Assembly: GCA_910588135.1 (NCBI GenBank)
Contig: CAJUOT010000015.1
Span: 1-49,857 of the forward strand
Reading direction: 5' to 3'
Length of the DNA: 49,857 bases
Origin: an uncultured Oscillospiraceae bacterium
Lineage (GTDB): Bacteria; Bacillota; Clostridia; Oscillospirales; Oscillospiraceae
Positions 17,860-27,146 of this stretch are shown piece after piece (the stretch's first letter is position 1; each line of letters begins with the position of its first letter). Under the pieces are notes generated by a model. It searched no databases and was not told where the DNA came from. It saw only the letters and a list, made by a program, of their open reading frames with translations. Both the position numbers and the translations under genes were made by a program.

Positions 17860-19422
17860 ATGAGTGAGCAAGTTTCCAGAGGCGGCGAGGCTCTGGCCAG
17901 AGCGGTGGAGGCCGCCTACGCCCAGGGACAGACTGACTATTCCCTGGAGCCCCTGGCGCGGGTAGACGAAAGCGGGAAGCCCGTGGGGAAGATCAAAGAC
18001 GGAGACCATGTGGTGTTCTGCTGCCGCCGGGGCGAGCGTGAGATTGAGCTGACCGAGGCTTTTACCGAGCCAGGCTTTGACAAGTTTGAGCGGGCGTACA
18101 TGGGGGATCTGGAATTTGTGATTATGACCATGTACCATGACAAGTTCAAGGATCTGCCCATCGCGTTTGCCCCGGAAAAGGTACAGATGCCCCTGGCCCA
18201 GGTTATCAGCGAGGCGGGGCTGCGGCAGTTCCACTGCGCGGAAAGCGAGAAGTACGCTCACGTAACCTTCTTCTTTAACGGCGGGCGCAACGAACCCTTC
18301 CCCGGGGAGACAGACCTGCGGGTGCCCTCGCCCAAGGGGATTCCTTTTGATCAGAAGCCGGAGCTGAGCCTGCCCACGGTGGCGGAAAAGGTGAAGGGGG
18401 CGGTGGAGGAAGGATATGACTTCATCCTTACCAATTTCGCCAATGGCGATGTCATTGGCCACACCGCCAACACCCAGGCAAAGCTGGCGGCGGCCGCTAC
18501 AGTCAGCAAATACGTCAGCGAAGTGACTCAATATGCCAAAGAGCGGGGCTACGTGGTGGCGGTTACCGCCGACCACGGCAATATTGAGGCGCTGTACGAC
18601 GCCAAAGGAAAGCCCCATGTGGCCCACACCACCAATCTCGTGCCCTTCATTGTGATAGACCCGCAGGGGCGCAGCGTGGCTCTTCGAGACGGACGGCTGG
18701 GAGATGTGGCCCCCACGGTGCTGTCCGTGCTGGGCCTCTCCAAGCCCGCAGAGATGACAGGGGAGAGCCTGATCGCCACGCCGGACTTTACGAATAAAAA
18801 AATGATGCTGCTGATTCTGGATGGCTGGGGATACGGAACCCATGACGACGGGGACGGCATTTTCCTGGCGGACACCCCGGACTGGGACGGGATGCTCCGG
18901 ACCTATCCCAACTGCAAGCTGCGGGCCTCCGGCGAAGACGTGGGACTGAAAGCCGGCAAGGCCGGAAACTCCGAGGCGGGACACTCCAATCTGGGGGCTG
19001 GCCGGGTGGTGGCCCAGGACGACGTGCGGATGGACACCGCCATTCAGGACGGCTCCTTTAAACGAAACCCCGTGTTTCTCCACGCCATTGAGGGAGCCAA
19101 GAAGAGCGGCGACCTGCACCTGATTGCCTACCTCACCGAGAAGTCCAGCCACGGCTGCATAGACTATCCCCTGATGCTGACCGAGATGGCCGAGGGAGTG
19201 GAGCACGTATACTATCACATTATCTTTGACGGCCGCTCTACCGAGCCGGGCAGCGCGCCTGCCATGCTCCGCGCTCTGGAGGAAAAGCTGGAGAAGCTGG
19301 GCCGGGGTGAAATTGTGGACGGCGTGGGCCGGGGCATTGCCTTGGACCGGGACGGAAATTACGCCAAGGTGCAAAAGGCCTATGACTGCATGACCCGGGG
19401 ATCGGGGACGCAGTATCAATAA
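17860..19422 (+). CDS. Circularly permuted 2,3-BPG-independent phosphoglycerate mutase
   Basis: 520 residues, normal length for iPGM (GpmI), but the order is swapped. Residues 1-~305 match the usual C-terminal part (EKYAHVTFF, NFANGDVIGHT, TADHGN, VAHTTN, ending EMTGESLI). From ~315 the usual N-terminus begins (MMLLILDGWGYG, GNSEAGH, SSHG, DGRS, ALDRD) and ends at KVQKAYDCM. The cut falls where normal iPGM has a linker after RVEKAY. Compared from memory with Bacillus iPGM, the metal and catalytic residues are present: Asp321, Ser371, Asp197, His201, Asp238, His239, His256, plus His431, Arg459, Arg57, Arg60 and Lys131. One change is Ser460 for the Asp after that Arg. It should interconvert 3- and 2-phosphoglycerate if active. 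GGGGAGG precedes ATG 17860. Confidence 0.9.
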   Translation: MSEQVSRGGEALARAVEAAYAQGQTDYSLEPLARVDESGKPVGKIKDGDHVVFCCRRGEREIELTEAFTEPGFDKFERAYMGDLEFVIMTMYHDKFKDLPIAFAPEKVQMPLAQVISEAGLRQFHCAESEKYAHVTFFFNGGRNEPFPGETDLRVPSPKGIPFDQKPELSLPTVAEKVKGAVEEGYDFILTNFANGDVIGHTANTQAKLAAAATVSKYVSEVTQYAKERGYVVAVTADHGNIEALYDAKGKPHVAHTTNLVPFIVIDPQGRSVALRDGRLGDVAPTVLSVLGLSKPAEMTGESLIATPDFTNKKMMLLILDGWGYGTHDDGDGIFLADTPDWDGMLRTYPNCKLRASGEDVGLKAGKAGNSEAGHSNLGAGRVVAQDDVRMDTAIQDGSFKRNPVFLHAIEGAKKSGDLHLIAYLTEKSSHGCIDYPLMLTEMAEGVEHVYYHIIFDGRSTEPGSAPAMLRALEEKLEKLGRGEIVDGVGRGIALDRDGNYAKVQKAYDCMTRGSGTQYQ

Positions 19423-19456
19423 ATACACAAAGATAACGAAGGGGGCGGATAGCGCT

Positions 19457-20188
19457 ATGCCCGGAGAGATCGACCTCAGCCCGTTGATGCTGAGCCAGGG
19501 GGATATCATCCTCCGGCTGGTATGCGCCATGCTGATCGGCGCGTTTATCGGCACCGAGCGTGAGTATACCCACCGGCCCGCCGGGATGAGAACCCATATG
19601 CTGGTGGCGGTAGGGGCCTGCGCCGTAATGATCACCAGCCAGCTCATTTTTGCCCAGTACCGGCCCTATGGAGCAACGCCGGACCCGGCCCGGCTCAGTG
19701 CCCAGGTTATCACCGGAATCGGCTTTTTGGGGGCGGGAACCATCCTGAAGGAGGGCCCCACCATCAAGGGGCTTACCACAGCCGCGAGCATATGGGCGGT
19801 GGCCTGTCTGGGGGTTGCCGTAGGTGGCGGATATTACAGCGTGGGTTTGACCGGAGCTGCATGTATGCTGGTGACCTTGATTGTTTTCGAATGGTTTCAG
19901 AAGCTTCTCATGCGAAACCATTACGATCTTTACGTATACTCGGTGCTCTGTGTTGACGTGGCGTACACGCTGGACCTGATTAACCACTTGGCCGCAGAAG
20001 CGGACGCGACCGTGACCAGCATTGAGGTGGGGGACCAGGGAGGGGACAGTGAGGACCGGAAATTCAATATCTGCTTCAAGGCCAACTTCAGCGGCCGGGC
20101 CGCAGGCGAGCGGACGCAGAGATTCTTTACCGTTCTCACCAGCGATCCCCATACTATGAATGTGACGCAGGAGCGCGCCCGGATGTAA
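19457..20188 (+). CDS. MgtC/SapB-family membrane protein
   Basis: 243 residues. The N-terminal ~150 carry about four to five membrane segments and MgtC hallmarks: RLVCAMLIGAFIGTERE, RPAGMRTHMLVAVGA, then QVITGIGFLGAGTI and IKGLTTAASIW. A soluble ACT-like C-terminal region follows. MgtC proteins in pathogens modulate ATP synthase and phosphate or Mg2+ homeostasis; the bacterial housekeeping role is less certain. Its place after the phosphoglycerate mutase and before a Mg-PPi-using pump hints at phosphate/Mg2+ balance, as inference. GGGGGCGG lies before ATG 19457. Confidence 0.85.
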   Translation: MPGEIDLSPLMLSQGDIILRLVCAMLIGAFIGTEREYTHRPAGMRTHMLVAVGACAVMITSQLIFAQYRPYGATPDPARLSAQVITGIGFLGAGTILKEGPTIKGLTTAASIWAVACLGVAVGGGYYSVGLTGAACMLVTLIVFEWFQKLLMRNHYDLYVYSVLCVDVAYTLDLINHLAAEADATVTSIEVGDQGGDSEDRKFNICFKANFSGRAAGERTQRFFTVLTSDPHTMNVTQERARM

Positions 20189-20225
20189 GCAGGGCGTAAT
20201 AAATGAACATGAAAACTCTGCCGGT

Positions 20226-20287
20226 TGAGCGGTTTTCCCTCAAAATTTTGATGGAAACCGTTCAGCCCAGGGTTTTGCACCCTTTTT
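20226..20287 (+). terminator. Two intercistronic hairpins before the pyrophosphatase gene
   Basis: A long imperfect stem (arms 20226-20238 and 20253-20264, including CGGTTT/AAACCG) is followed by a small GGGT/ACCC stem (20270-20282) and five T's. Together they could terminate or attenuate the upstream operon. I see no good promoter in this 163-bp gap. Confidence 0.45.
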
Positions 20288-20351
20288 ACATGGGCAGGTA
20301 GCTCCGAGACAAGAAAAATGACATAAAAATTGCAGAAGGAGGATATACATT

Positions 20352-22478
<2,127 letters not shown>

Positions 22479-22482
22479 TAGA

Positions 22483-22510
22483 TTGAAATCGTTTGAAAGC
22501 ATGCTATAAT
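22483..22510 (+). promoter_or_regulatory. Predicted promoter of the PfkB kinase gene
   Basis: TTGAAA (22483-22488), 16-bp spacer, TATAAT (22505-22510). The predicted start site falls at or next to the foot of the hairpin at 22517. Confidence 0.6.
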
Positions 22511-22516
22511 AGACAA

Positions 22517-22548
22517 GATTTCCCGTGCCTCTCGGGGCACGGGAAATC
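22517..22548 (+). promoter_or_regulatory. Hairpin at the expected 5' end of the PfkB mRNA
   Basis: A perfect 13-bp stem (22517-22529 with 22536-22548, loop TCTCGG) starts 7 bp after the -10 box. It lacks a T-run, so it is not a typical terminator for hppA. A cap-like hairpin at the mRNA 5' end would protect the message. Confidence 0.6.
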
Positions 22549-22577
22549 TCCGCGAAAAGGAAAGGGGCATCTCTTCC

Positions 22578-23459
22578 ATGAAACAGTATGACCTGATGAT
22601 CCTGGGGCCCGCCACCAGGGATGTGAACATTGACTATACGGGCGCGGAGGACCGCAGCGTGGGCGGCGCGGTGACGTTCTGCACCCCCGCCGCTGTGGCC
22701 GCCGGCGCCAAGGTGTTTGCCGCGGTGAAAATTGCTCCGACGGATACCGATATCATTGAAGGATTCCACATGGACAGCGGGGACATTGCTCTGCTGCCCT
22801 CGGAGGACACCACCCTTATGCGCAATGAGTATTTTACTGCTGATCGGGAACGGCGCAATTCCTCCTGCCCGGCCCAGTCCGGACCTGTCACACCGGAGGA
22901 GGTCCCGGATGTGCCTTGCAGGCTGTACCATCTGGCAGGGCTGCTCTACGGTGACTTCCCCGATGAACTGCTGGAGGCCCTTGGAAAGAAGGGGATGCTC
23001 TCCGCTGATGCCCAGGGTTTCCTGCGGCACAACGAGGGGGGGAAAATGACCTTCCACGACTGGCAGGACAAGCTGAAATACCTGCCGTATCTGGACTTTC
23101 TCAAGACTGACGCCGCAGAGGCGGAGATTCTCACCGGCCTGACGGACCGCGCTGCGGCTGCAAGGCAGCTCCATGCCTGGGGCGCCAAAGAGATCCTGGT
23201 TTCCCATAACTCTGAAATGCTGGCGTTTGACGGGGAGAGGATGTATACCTGCCCCGTGAAGGCCCGGAACCTTTCGGGCCGCACCGGCAGAGGGGATACC
23301 ACCACCGGGGCATATCTGGCCATGCGGCTCACCGGGGCGGGGGTGGAGGAGTCTCTGCGCTACGCAACCGCCTGTGTCTCCCTGAAGATGGAGACCCCCG
23401 GTGTGTTCAAGGGGACAAAAGCGGATGTGCTGGCCTATCTGGAGGAATTTTACGGCTGA
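22578..23459 (+). CDS. PfkB-family carbohydrate kinase
   Basis: 293 residues, ribokinase fold. Early GG substrate motif (SVGGAVTFCTPAAVAAGA), a domain with DAQGFLRH, DFLKTDAAEAEILTG, and the C-terminal signature RTGRGDTTTGAYLA, where the catalytic Asp is present but the usual GAGD reads GRGD. The gene lies upstream of a TIM-barrel isomerase and near inositol genes that lack an obvious iolC, so phosphorylating an inositol breakdown product or inositol itself is possible. It is shorter than typical IolC and I see no IolC-specific feature. AAGGGG is near ATG 22578. Confidence 0.82.
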   Translation: MKQYDLMILGPATRDVNIDYTGAEDRSVGGAVTFCTPAAVAAGAKVFAAVKIAPTDTDIIEGFHMDSGDIALLPSEDTTLMRNEYFTADRERRNSSCPAQSGPVTPEEVPDVPCRLYHLAGLLYGDFPDELLEALGKKGMLSADAQGFLRHNEGGKMTFHDWQDKLKYLPYLDFLKTDAAEAEILTGLTDRAAAARQLHAWGAKEILVSHNSEMLAFDGERMYTCPVKARNLSGRTGRGDTTTGAYLAMRLTGAGVEESLRYATACVSLKMETPGVFKGTKADVLAYLEEFYG

Positions 23460-23472
23460 GAGGTGGTCTCTT

Positions 23473-24339
23473 GTGAAAAGGGTTCAAATTGGGGTAAATG
23501 TTCCTTCATCCGCCGCTATGGGGAATCTGAAAGGGGAGCTGGAACAGATAGCAGCCGACGGCTGGCAGTGGGCTGAGCTCAATCTGGCCGCCTGTCCCTT
23601 CCTGATCGGCGGCCGGGTGCAGCAGCCGGCGGTGGAGTATGTCAAGGGCGTGATGGAGAGTGTCTCTCTCCACTGTACCGCCCACGCCTGTTACGGGCTG
23701 GATTTGAGGAGTGAGGATGAGCTGCACAGGCAGGTACTGCTCAACTCAATCCGGGTGTGCGCGGCCCTGGGGATCGACAGGCTGAACATCCATTTCGAGG
23801 AATACAGCCATGACCGACGGAAGGAGGAGCGCTGGGCCGGCCGGGTACGGGAGGGAGCTGATCTGGGCGGAGAGCTGGGCGTTGCCCTCAACGTGGAAAA
23901 TGTGGAGGTGGAGGACGCCCGGTACGCCTTGGATGCGGTGACGGCCCTGTCCCACCCAAACGTGGGCATGACGCTGGACCTGGGCCATCTCTGGCTTTCC
24001 GCCAATTACTTCCACTATGACTATCTTGAAACGGTGGAGGCCTGCGCGCCTCAGGTTCGCCATGTCCATGTCAACGATAACGGCGGGGTGTTTGAACCCA
24101 TGCGTCTCACCGATTACCATCTCTACAACACGCTGGGCAGGGGGTACCGGTTCACCTTTGACAGGGGGGATATCCACGCGGCCCCCTTCTGGGGCGCGGC
24201 GCCCTTGGCGGAAGCGTTCCACCTGTTGAAAAGGGCGGGCTTTTCCGGCGTGTGGCTGTGCGAGTATTACAGCAAATCCTTTCATCCCCTCAATGGTGAT
24301 ATCCGCCGCCGGGTGCTGGAGGAAATTGAAAAAGCGTAA
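23473..24339 (+). CDS. TIM-barrel sugar phosphate isomerase/epimerase-like protein
   Basis: 288 residues, AP-endonuclease-2 (xylose isomerase-like) TIM barrel. Metal-site type segments are visible: VENVEVED, GMTLDLGHLWLS, VRHVHVNDNGG and WLCEYYSK. Such proteins isomerise or epimerise sugars and inosose-like compounds; IolE and IolI belong to the same fold. The start is GTG at 23473 with GAGGTGG upstream, 13 bp after the kinase stop, so the two are co-transcribed. A role as an inosose isomerase (IolI-like) is possible but unproved. It ends in a bidirectional terminator. Confidence 0.8.
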   Translation: MKRVQIGVNVPSSAAMGNLKGELEQIAADGWQWAELNLAACPFLIGGRVQQPAVEYVKGVMESVSLHCTAHACYGLDLRSEDELHRQVLLNSIRVCAALGIDRLNIHFEEYSHDRRKEERWAGRVREGADLGGELGVALNVENVEVEDARYALDAVTALSHPNVGMTLDLGHLWLSANYFHYDYLETVEACAPQVRHVHVNDNGGVFEPMRLTDYHLYNTLGRGYRFTFDRGDIHAAPFWGAAPLAEAFHLLKRAGFSGVWLCEYYSKSFHPLNGDIRRRVLEEIEKA

Positions 24340-24378
24340 AAAAGCGGCGTTTGGCATTGTGCCAAACGCCGCTTTTTT
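24338..24378. terminator. Bidirectional intrinsic terminator
   Basis: A perfect 13-bp stem (GCGGCGTTTGGCA at 24344-24356, TGCCAAACGCCGC at 24360-24372, loop TTG) is flanked by A6 and T6. It separates the convergent TIM-barrel and PHP genes. Confidence 0.93.
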
Positions 24379-24392
24379 ACATTATGAGAAAC

Positions 24393-25058
24393 TTACAGAA
24401 GGGTATACCTGCGGGACCGGATGAGCCGGGCCATGGACATGGAGTCGCTGGGCAGTTCCTTGGTGAGAATGCCCCCCAGGGCGATGTCCTCGGTGCGGTG
24501 GCAGTCGGAGCCGCTGAGGGATAACAGGCCGAACTGCTGGGCGTATTCCTCGGCTCGAGTGTTGTGGCTGTCGTGCCGGGGGTTCAGGTTGCGAACTTCC
24601 ACTCCCTCCAGGTAGCAGGCAATGGCGGGCGTACACTTGGCCCGGTAGGGGTGGGCCTGAACCAGCACCGCCCCGGCGGCGCGGGCTATGGGGGCAAAGG
24701 CGGCGATGCCCATACGGAACACTGCCTCCGGGTCAGCGAGCAGGTCGTCCCGCCAGCCATAGAGGAGATAGTCGTTTTCGCACTCGTCGAAACGGAGCTC
24801 AGCCCCCCGGTAGACCTGAATGCCCAGGGGAGCACACGCCTCCCGCAAGCGGCGGTAGCCGTCCAGAAAAGGGCCGACCTTGTCCTCAGGCCCGGCAAGA
24901 TTCACCCCTAAATAGTCAAAGGTGGTGCGGTTATAGTGGTCGGTTACGACCATTCCGCTGTAGCCGGCGGATTTATACGCCTCGGCCAGCACCGGAGCCT
25001 CCAGCTTGCCGCATTTGCTCACGTGGGTGGTGTGAAGATGGGTCTCAATCTTATACAT
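24393..25058 (-). CDS. PHP-domain metal-dependent phosphoesterase
   Basis: 221 residues. The N-terminal metal motif ETHLHTTHVSKCG and DHYNRTTF, then ELRFDECEND, VLVQAHPYR and SGSDCHRTEDI, are the spaced His/Asp clusters of PHP phosphoesterases. Start is ATG 25058 with GGAGG nine bases upstream; an in-frame ATG 13 codons earlier lacks support. It lies 13 bp after the DeoR gene and is probably co-transcribed with it. Substrate unknown; PHP enzymes cleave phosphate esters of nucleotides, sugars or histidinol phosphate. Confidence 0.85.
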   Translation of the reverse strand: MYKIETHLHTTHVSKCGKLEAPVLAEAYKSAGYSGMVVTDHYNRTTFDYLGVNLAGPEDKVGPFLDGYRRLREACAPLGIQVYRGAELRFDECENDYLLYGWRDDLLADPEAVFRMGIAAFAPIARAAGAVLVQAHPYRAKCTPAIACYLEGVEVRNLNPRHDSHNTRAEEYAQQFGLLSLSGSDCHRTEDIALGGILTKELPSDSMSMARLIRSRRYTLL

Positions 25059-25071
25059 GGGGAAATCCTCC

Positions 25072-25830
25072 TTATTCGGCCAAAGTGAGCCGGACATTTT
25101 TTTCGTGGCAGAGCTCCTGAAAGGGCGGGGGACAGGGGGCGTCTGTAATAACCTCTGCCATATCTTCCAGGCCCCCGTAAGCCATCAGGCTCTCCCGGCC
25201 GAACTTGCTTGCGTCGGCCAGGAGGTATGCGTGAAGACTCTGCTGGACAGCCAGCTTTTTCAGCTCATATTCGATGTAGGTGGAGACGTTGAGCCTGCCG
25301 CTGGGCGAGATGCTGGAGACCCCCATAAAGGCCTTGGCAAAATGATAGCGGCCCAGAAATTCCAGGGTGCTCACATCGGCCAGAGAATTGGTGCGCCGGT
25401 TCAGAATGCCGGGCAGGACGATGAGCTGCACATTGGGGAGGGAGCAGGCCTGGGCAATGACATAGAGACTGCCGGTGATGATGGTGACGTGTTTAGAGGG
25501 GTCCAGACAGTTGACCAGGTGCATGGTGGTGGTGCCTGGGTCGAAATAGAGGATATCCTGATCCTGAATCAGGGTCTCTGCTCTACGGGCGATGCGCTCC
25601 TTGGCGTCAGGCCGAAGGGCGGCGCGCTGGGCAAAGAGGGGGACCTCCTGTTCCTGAAGGATGCGCACGCCGCCGTAAATTTTTTCCGCCGCGCCGGTGG
25701 CGACCAGATAGGCCACATCGGAGCGGATGGTGTTCATGGATACCTGAAAAGTATCCTGAAGCTCCTCCATCGTAATGGTTTTTCGCTGGGCGATCAGGGT
25801 CTGCATCTGCTTGCGCCGGGACTCCTTCAT
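25072..25830 (-). CDS. DeoR-family transcriptional regulator
   Basis: 252 residues. N-terminal winged helix (MEELQDTFQVSMNTIRSDVAYL, then EKIYGGV) and a C-terminal DeoRC sensor domain, with DILYFDPGTTTMHL and the KAFMGVSSIS, LLADASKFG segments. DeoR regulators usually sense phosphorylated sugar intermediates. It is divergent from the GAPDH-to-iolG operon, so I infer that it controls that operon. An inverted repeat (TTTCACAA ... TTGTGAAA) overlaps its own promoter. Confidence 0.92.
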   Translation of the reverse strand: MKESRRKQMQTLIAQRKTITMEELQDTFQVSMNTIRSDVAYLVATGAAEKIYGGVRILQEQEVPLFAQRAALRPDAKERIARRAETLIQDQDILYFDPGTTTMHLVNCLDPSKHVTIITGSLYVIAQACSLPNVQLIVLPGILNRRTNSLADVSTLEFLGRYHFAKAFMGVSSISPSGRLNVSTYIEYELKKLAVQQSLHAYLLADASKFGRESLMAYGGLEDMAEVITDAPCPPPFQELCHEKNVRLTLAE

Positions 25831-25843
25831 GGGACACCCCGCC

Positions 25844-25896
25844 TTTCACAAGATAATTAATACATATATCATAATTCTTTTTGTGAAAATTGTCAA
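25844..25896 (-). promoter_or_regulatory. DeoR gene promoter with TTTCACAA inverted repeats
   Basis: On the minus strand -35 TTGACA (25891-25896) and -10 TATGAT (25868-25873) are 17 bp apart. TTTCACAA (25844-25851) and its complement TTGTGAAA (25881-25888) lie on both sides of the -10, one in the spacer and one past the start site. They fit a looping or paired operator for autoregulation. Confidence 0.6.
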
Positions 25897-25966
25897 CTGT
25901 TTTTAAAATATTATTAAGTCATTGGGAAATGTGAAGAGATTTGACGCAAAAATACCAATAATTTCA

Positions 25967-25995
25967 TTGACAGAGCTGTAAACAAATGATACAAT
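25967..25995 (+). promoter_or_regulatory. Predicted promoter of the gap-to-iolG operon
   Basis: TTGACA (25967-25972), 17-bp spacer, TACAAT (25990-25995), 70 bp before the GAPDH start. No other clear promoter is visible before 37440, in line with one long transcript. Confidence 0.75.
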
Positions 25996-26065
25996 TGAGA
26001 CACTCTATTGAGGAGACATTTGCCCAGAATGGACAAAGAATTTTATGAAACAGGAGGAAGCAAAT

Positions 26066-27130
26066 ATGGCAAAGGTAAGAGTAGGCGTAGCGGGGTACGG
26101 CACCATCGGCCAGCGGCTGGCGGACGGCGTTGCGATGCAGGGGGACATGGAGCTGGTAGGGATTGCCGACCTGGCTCCCACCCTGGCGGTGCGTGCCCTG
26201 GCGGAAAACGATATGATCGGCGCAAACGGGGTGAAGTACAACCTTTATCTGGTGGACGGCGCGGACAAATCCGCATTTGAGGACAGGGGTATCCCGGTGG
26301 CCGGCACCTTCGAGGAGCTGTGCAAAAGCGTGGATATCATGCTGGACTCTGCCCCCGGCGGTGTGGGAGCCAAGAACAAGGTCATTTACGAGAAGCTGGG
26401 CGTGAAGGCCATCTTCCAGGGCGGCGAGAAGAACTCTGTGGCCGATGTGTTCTTCCACGGCTACGCCAACTATGAGAAGGGTGTGGGACAGAACTACCTG
26501 AAGCTCACCTCCTGCAATACCACCGGCCTGATCCGCACCGTGGACTGCCTGGACCGGGCCTGCGGCGGTGTGGACAAGGTGGCCATCACCATCATCCGCC
26601 GGGTGGCCGATCCCGGCGATTACCACCGCGGACTGACCAACGCCCTCCAGATCGACAAAGCCCCCTCTCATCAGGCGGTGGACCTGATGACCATTATGCC
26701 CCATGTGGAGGCCACCGGTATCCTGGTACATACTCCTGTGACCCATGGCCACATCATTACCGTGCTGGCCCGGGGCAAGAATGGGCACAAGATCACCAGG
26801 GACGAGGCACTGGCTGCTTTCCGGGCCCATCCGCGCATCCGCACCGTCACCATTGACGAGGGCTTCCAGGGCAACGCCTCCTTCTTCAAGTATGGCCGTG
26901 ACCTGGGCAACCGCCGGGGAGATATCTATGAGATCGGCCTGTGGGAGGATTCCATTGTGGAGAGCGGCGACGATATCATGTACGCAATCCATATTCCTCA
27001 GGAGAGCGTGACCATCCCTGAGACCATCGACGCAATCCGGGCCGCAATGGAAATGCAGACCACCAGGGAAGAGGGCACCGCCGCAACCAACCAATATCTG
27101 AAAATCGGCCGCTTCAAGAAGGCCCAATAA
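26066..27130 (+). CDS. gap: Type II (archaeal-type) glyceraldehyde-3-phosphate dehydrogenase
   Basis: 354 residues. Nucleotide-binding start VRVGVAGYGTIGQRLADGV, DSAPGGVGAKNK, and active-site LTSCNTTGLIRT, whose Cys is the catalytic thiol in archaeal GAPDH. The EKxNSVADVFFHGYANYE and HQAVDLMTIMPHVEAT-like segments are also typical of the archaeal class, not of bacterial GapA. It should oxidise GAP to 1,3-bisphosphoglycerate with NAD(P)+. Start 26066 follows AGGAGG; an in-frame ATG at 26045 would add seven residues. It heads an operon with archaeal-like PGK, which suggests that the two were acquired together. A variant substrate is possible. Confidence 0.92.
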   Translation: MAKVRVGVAGYGTIGQRLADGVAMQGDMELVGIADLAPTLAVRALAENDMIGANGVKYNLYLVDGADKSAFEDRGIPVAGTFEELCKSVDIMLDSAPGGVGAKNKVIYEKLGVKAIFQGGEKNSVADVFFHGYANYEKGVGQNYLKLTSCNTTGLIRTVDCLDRACGGVDKVAITIIRRVADPGDYHRGLTNALQIDKAPSHQAVDLMTIMPHVEATGILVHTPVTHGHIITVLARGKNGHKITRDEALAAFRAHPRIRTVTIDEGFQGNASFFKYGRDLGNRRGDIYEIGLWEDSIVESGDDIMYAIHIPQESVTIPETIDAIRAAMEMQTTREEGTAATNQYLKIGRFKKAQ

Positions 27131-27146
27131 GAGGGGGAAGGCCGTC

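Noticed and set aside
17569..19647. A 692-residue minus-strand ORF over the permuted iPGM
   Set aside because: It is an antisense shadow with no recognisable domain or start signal.
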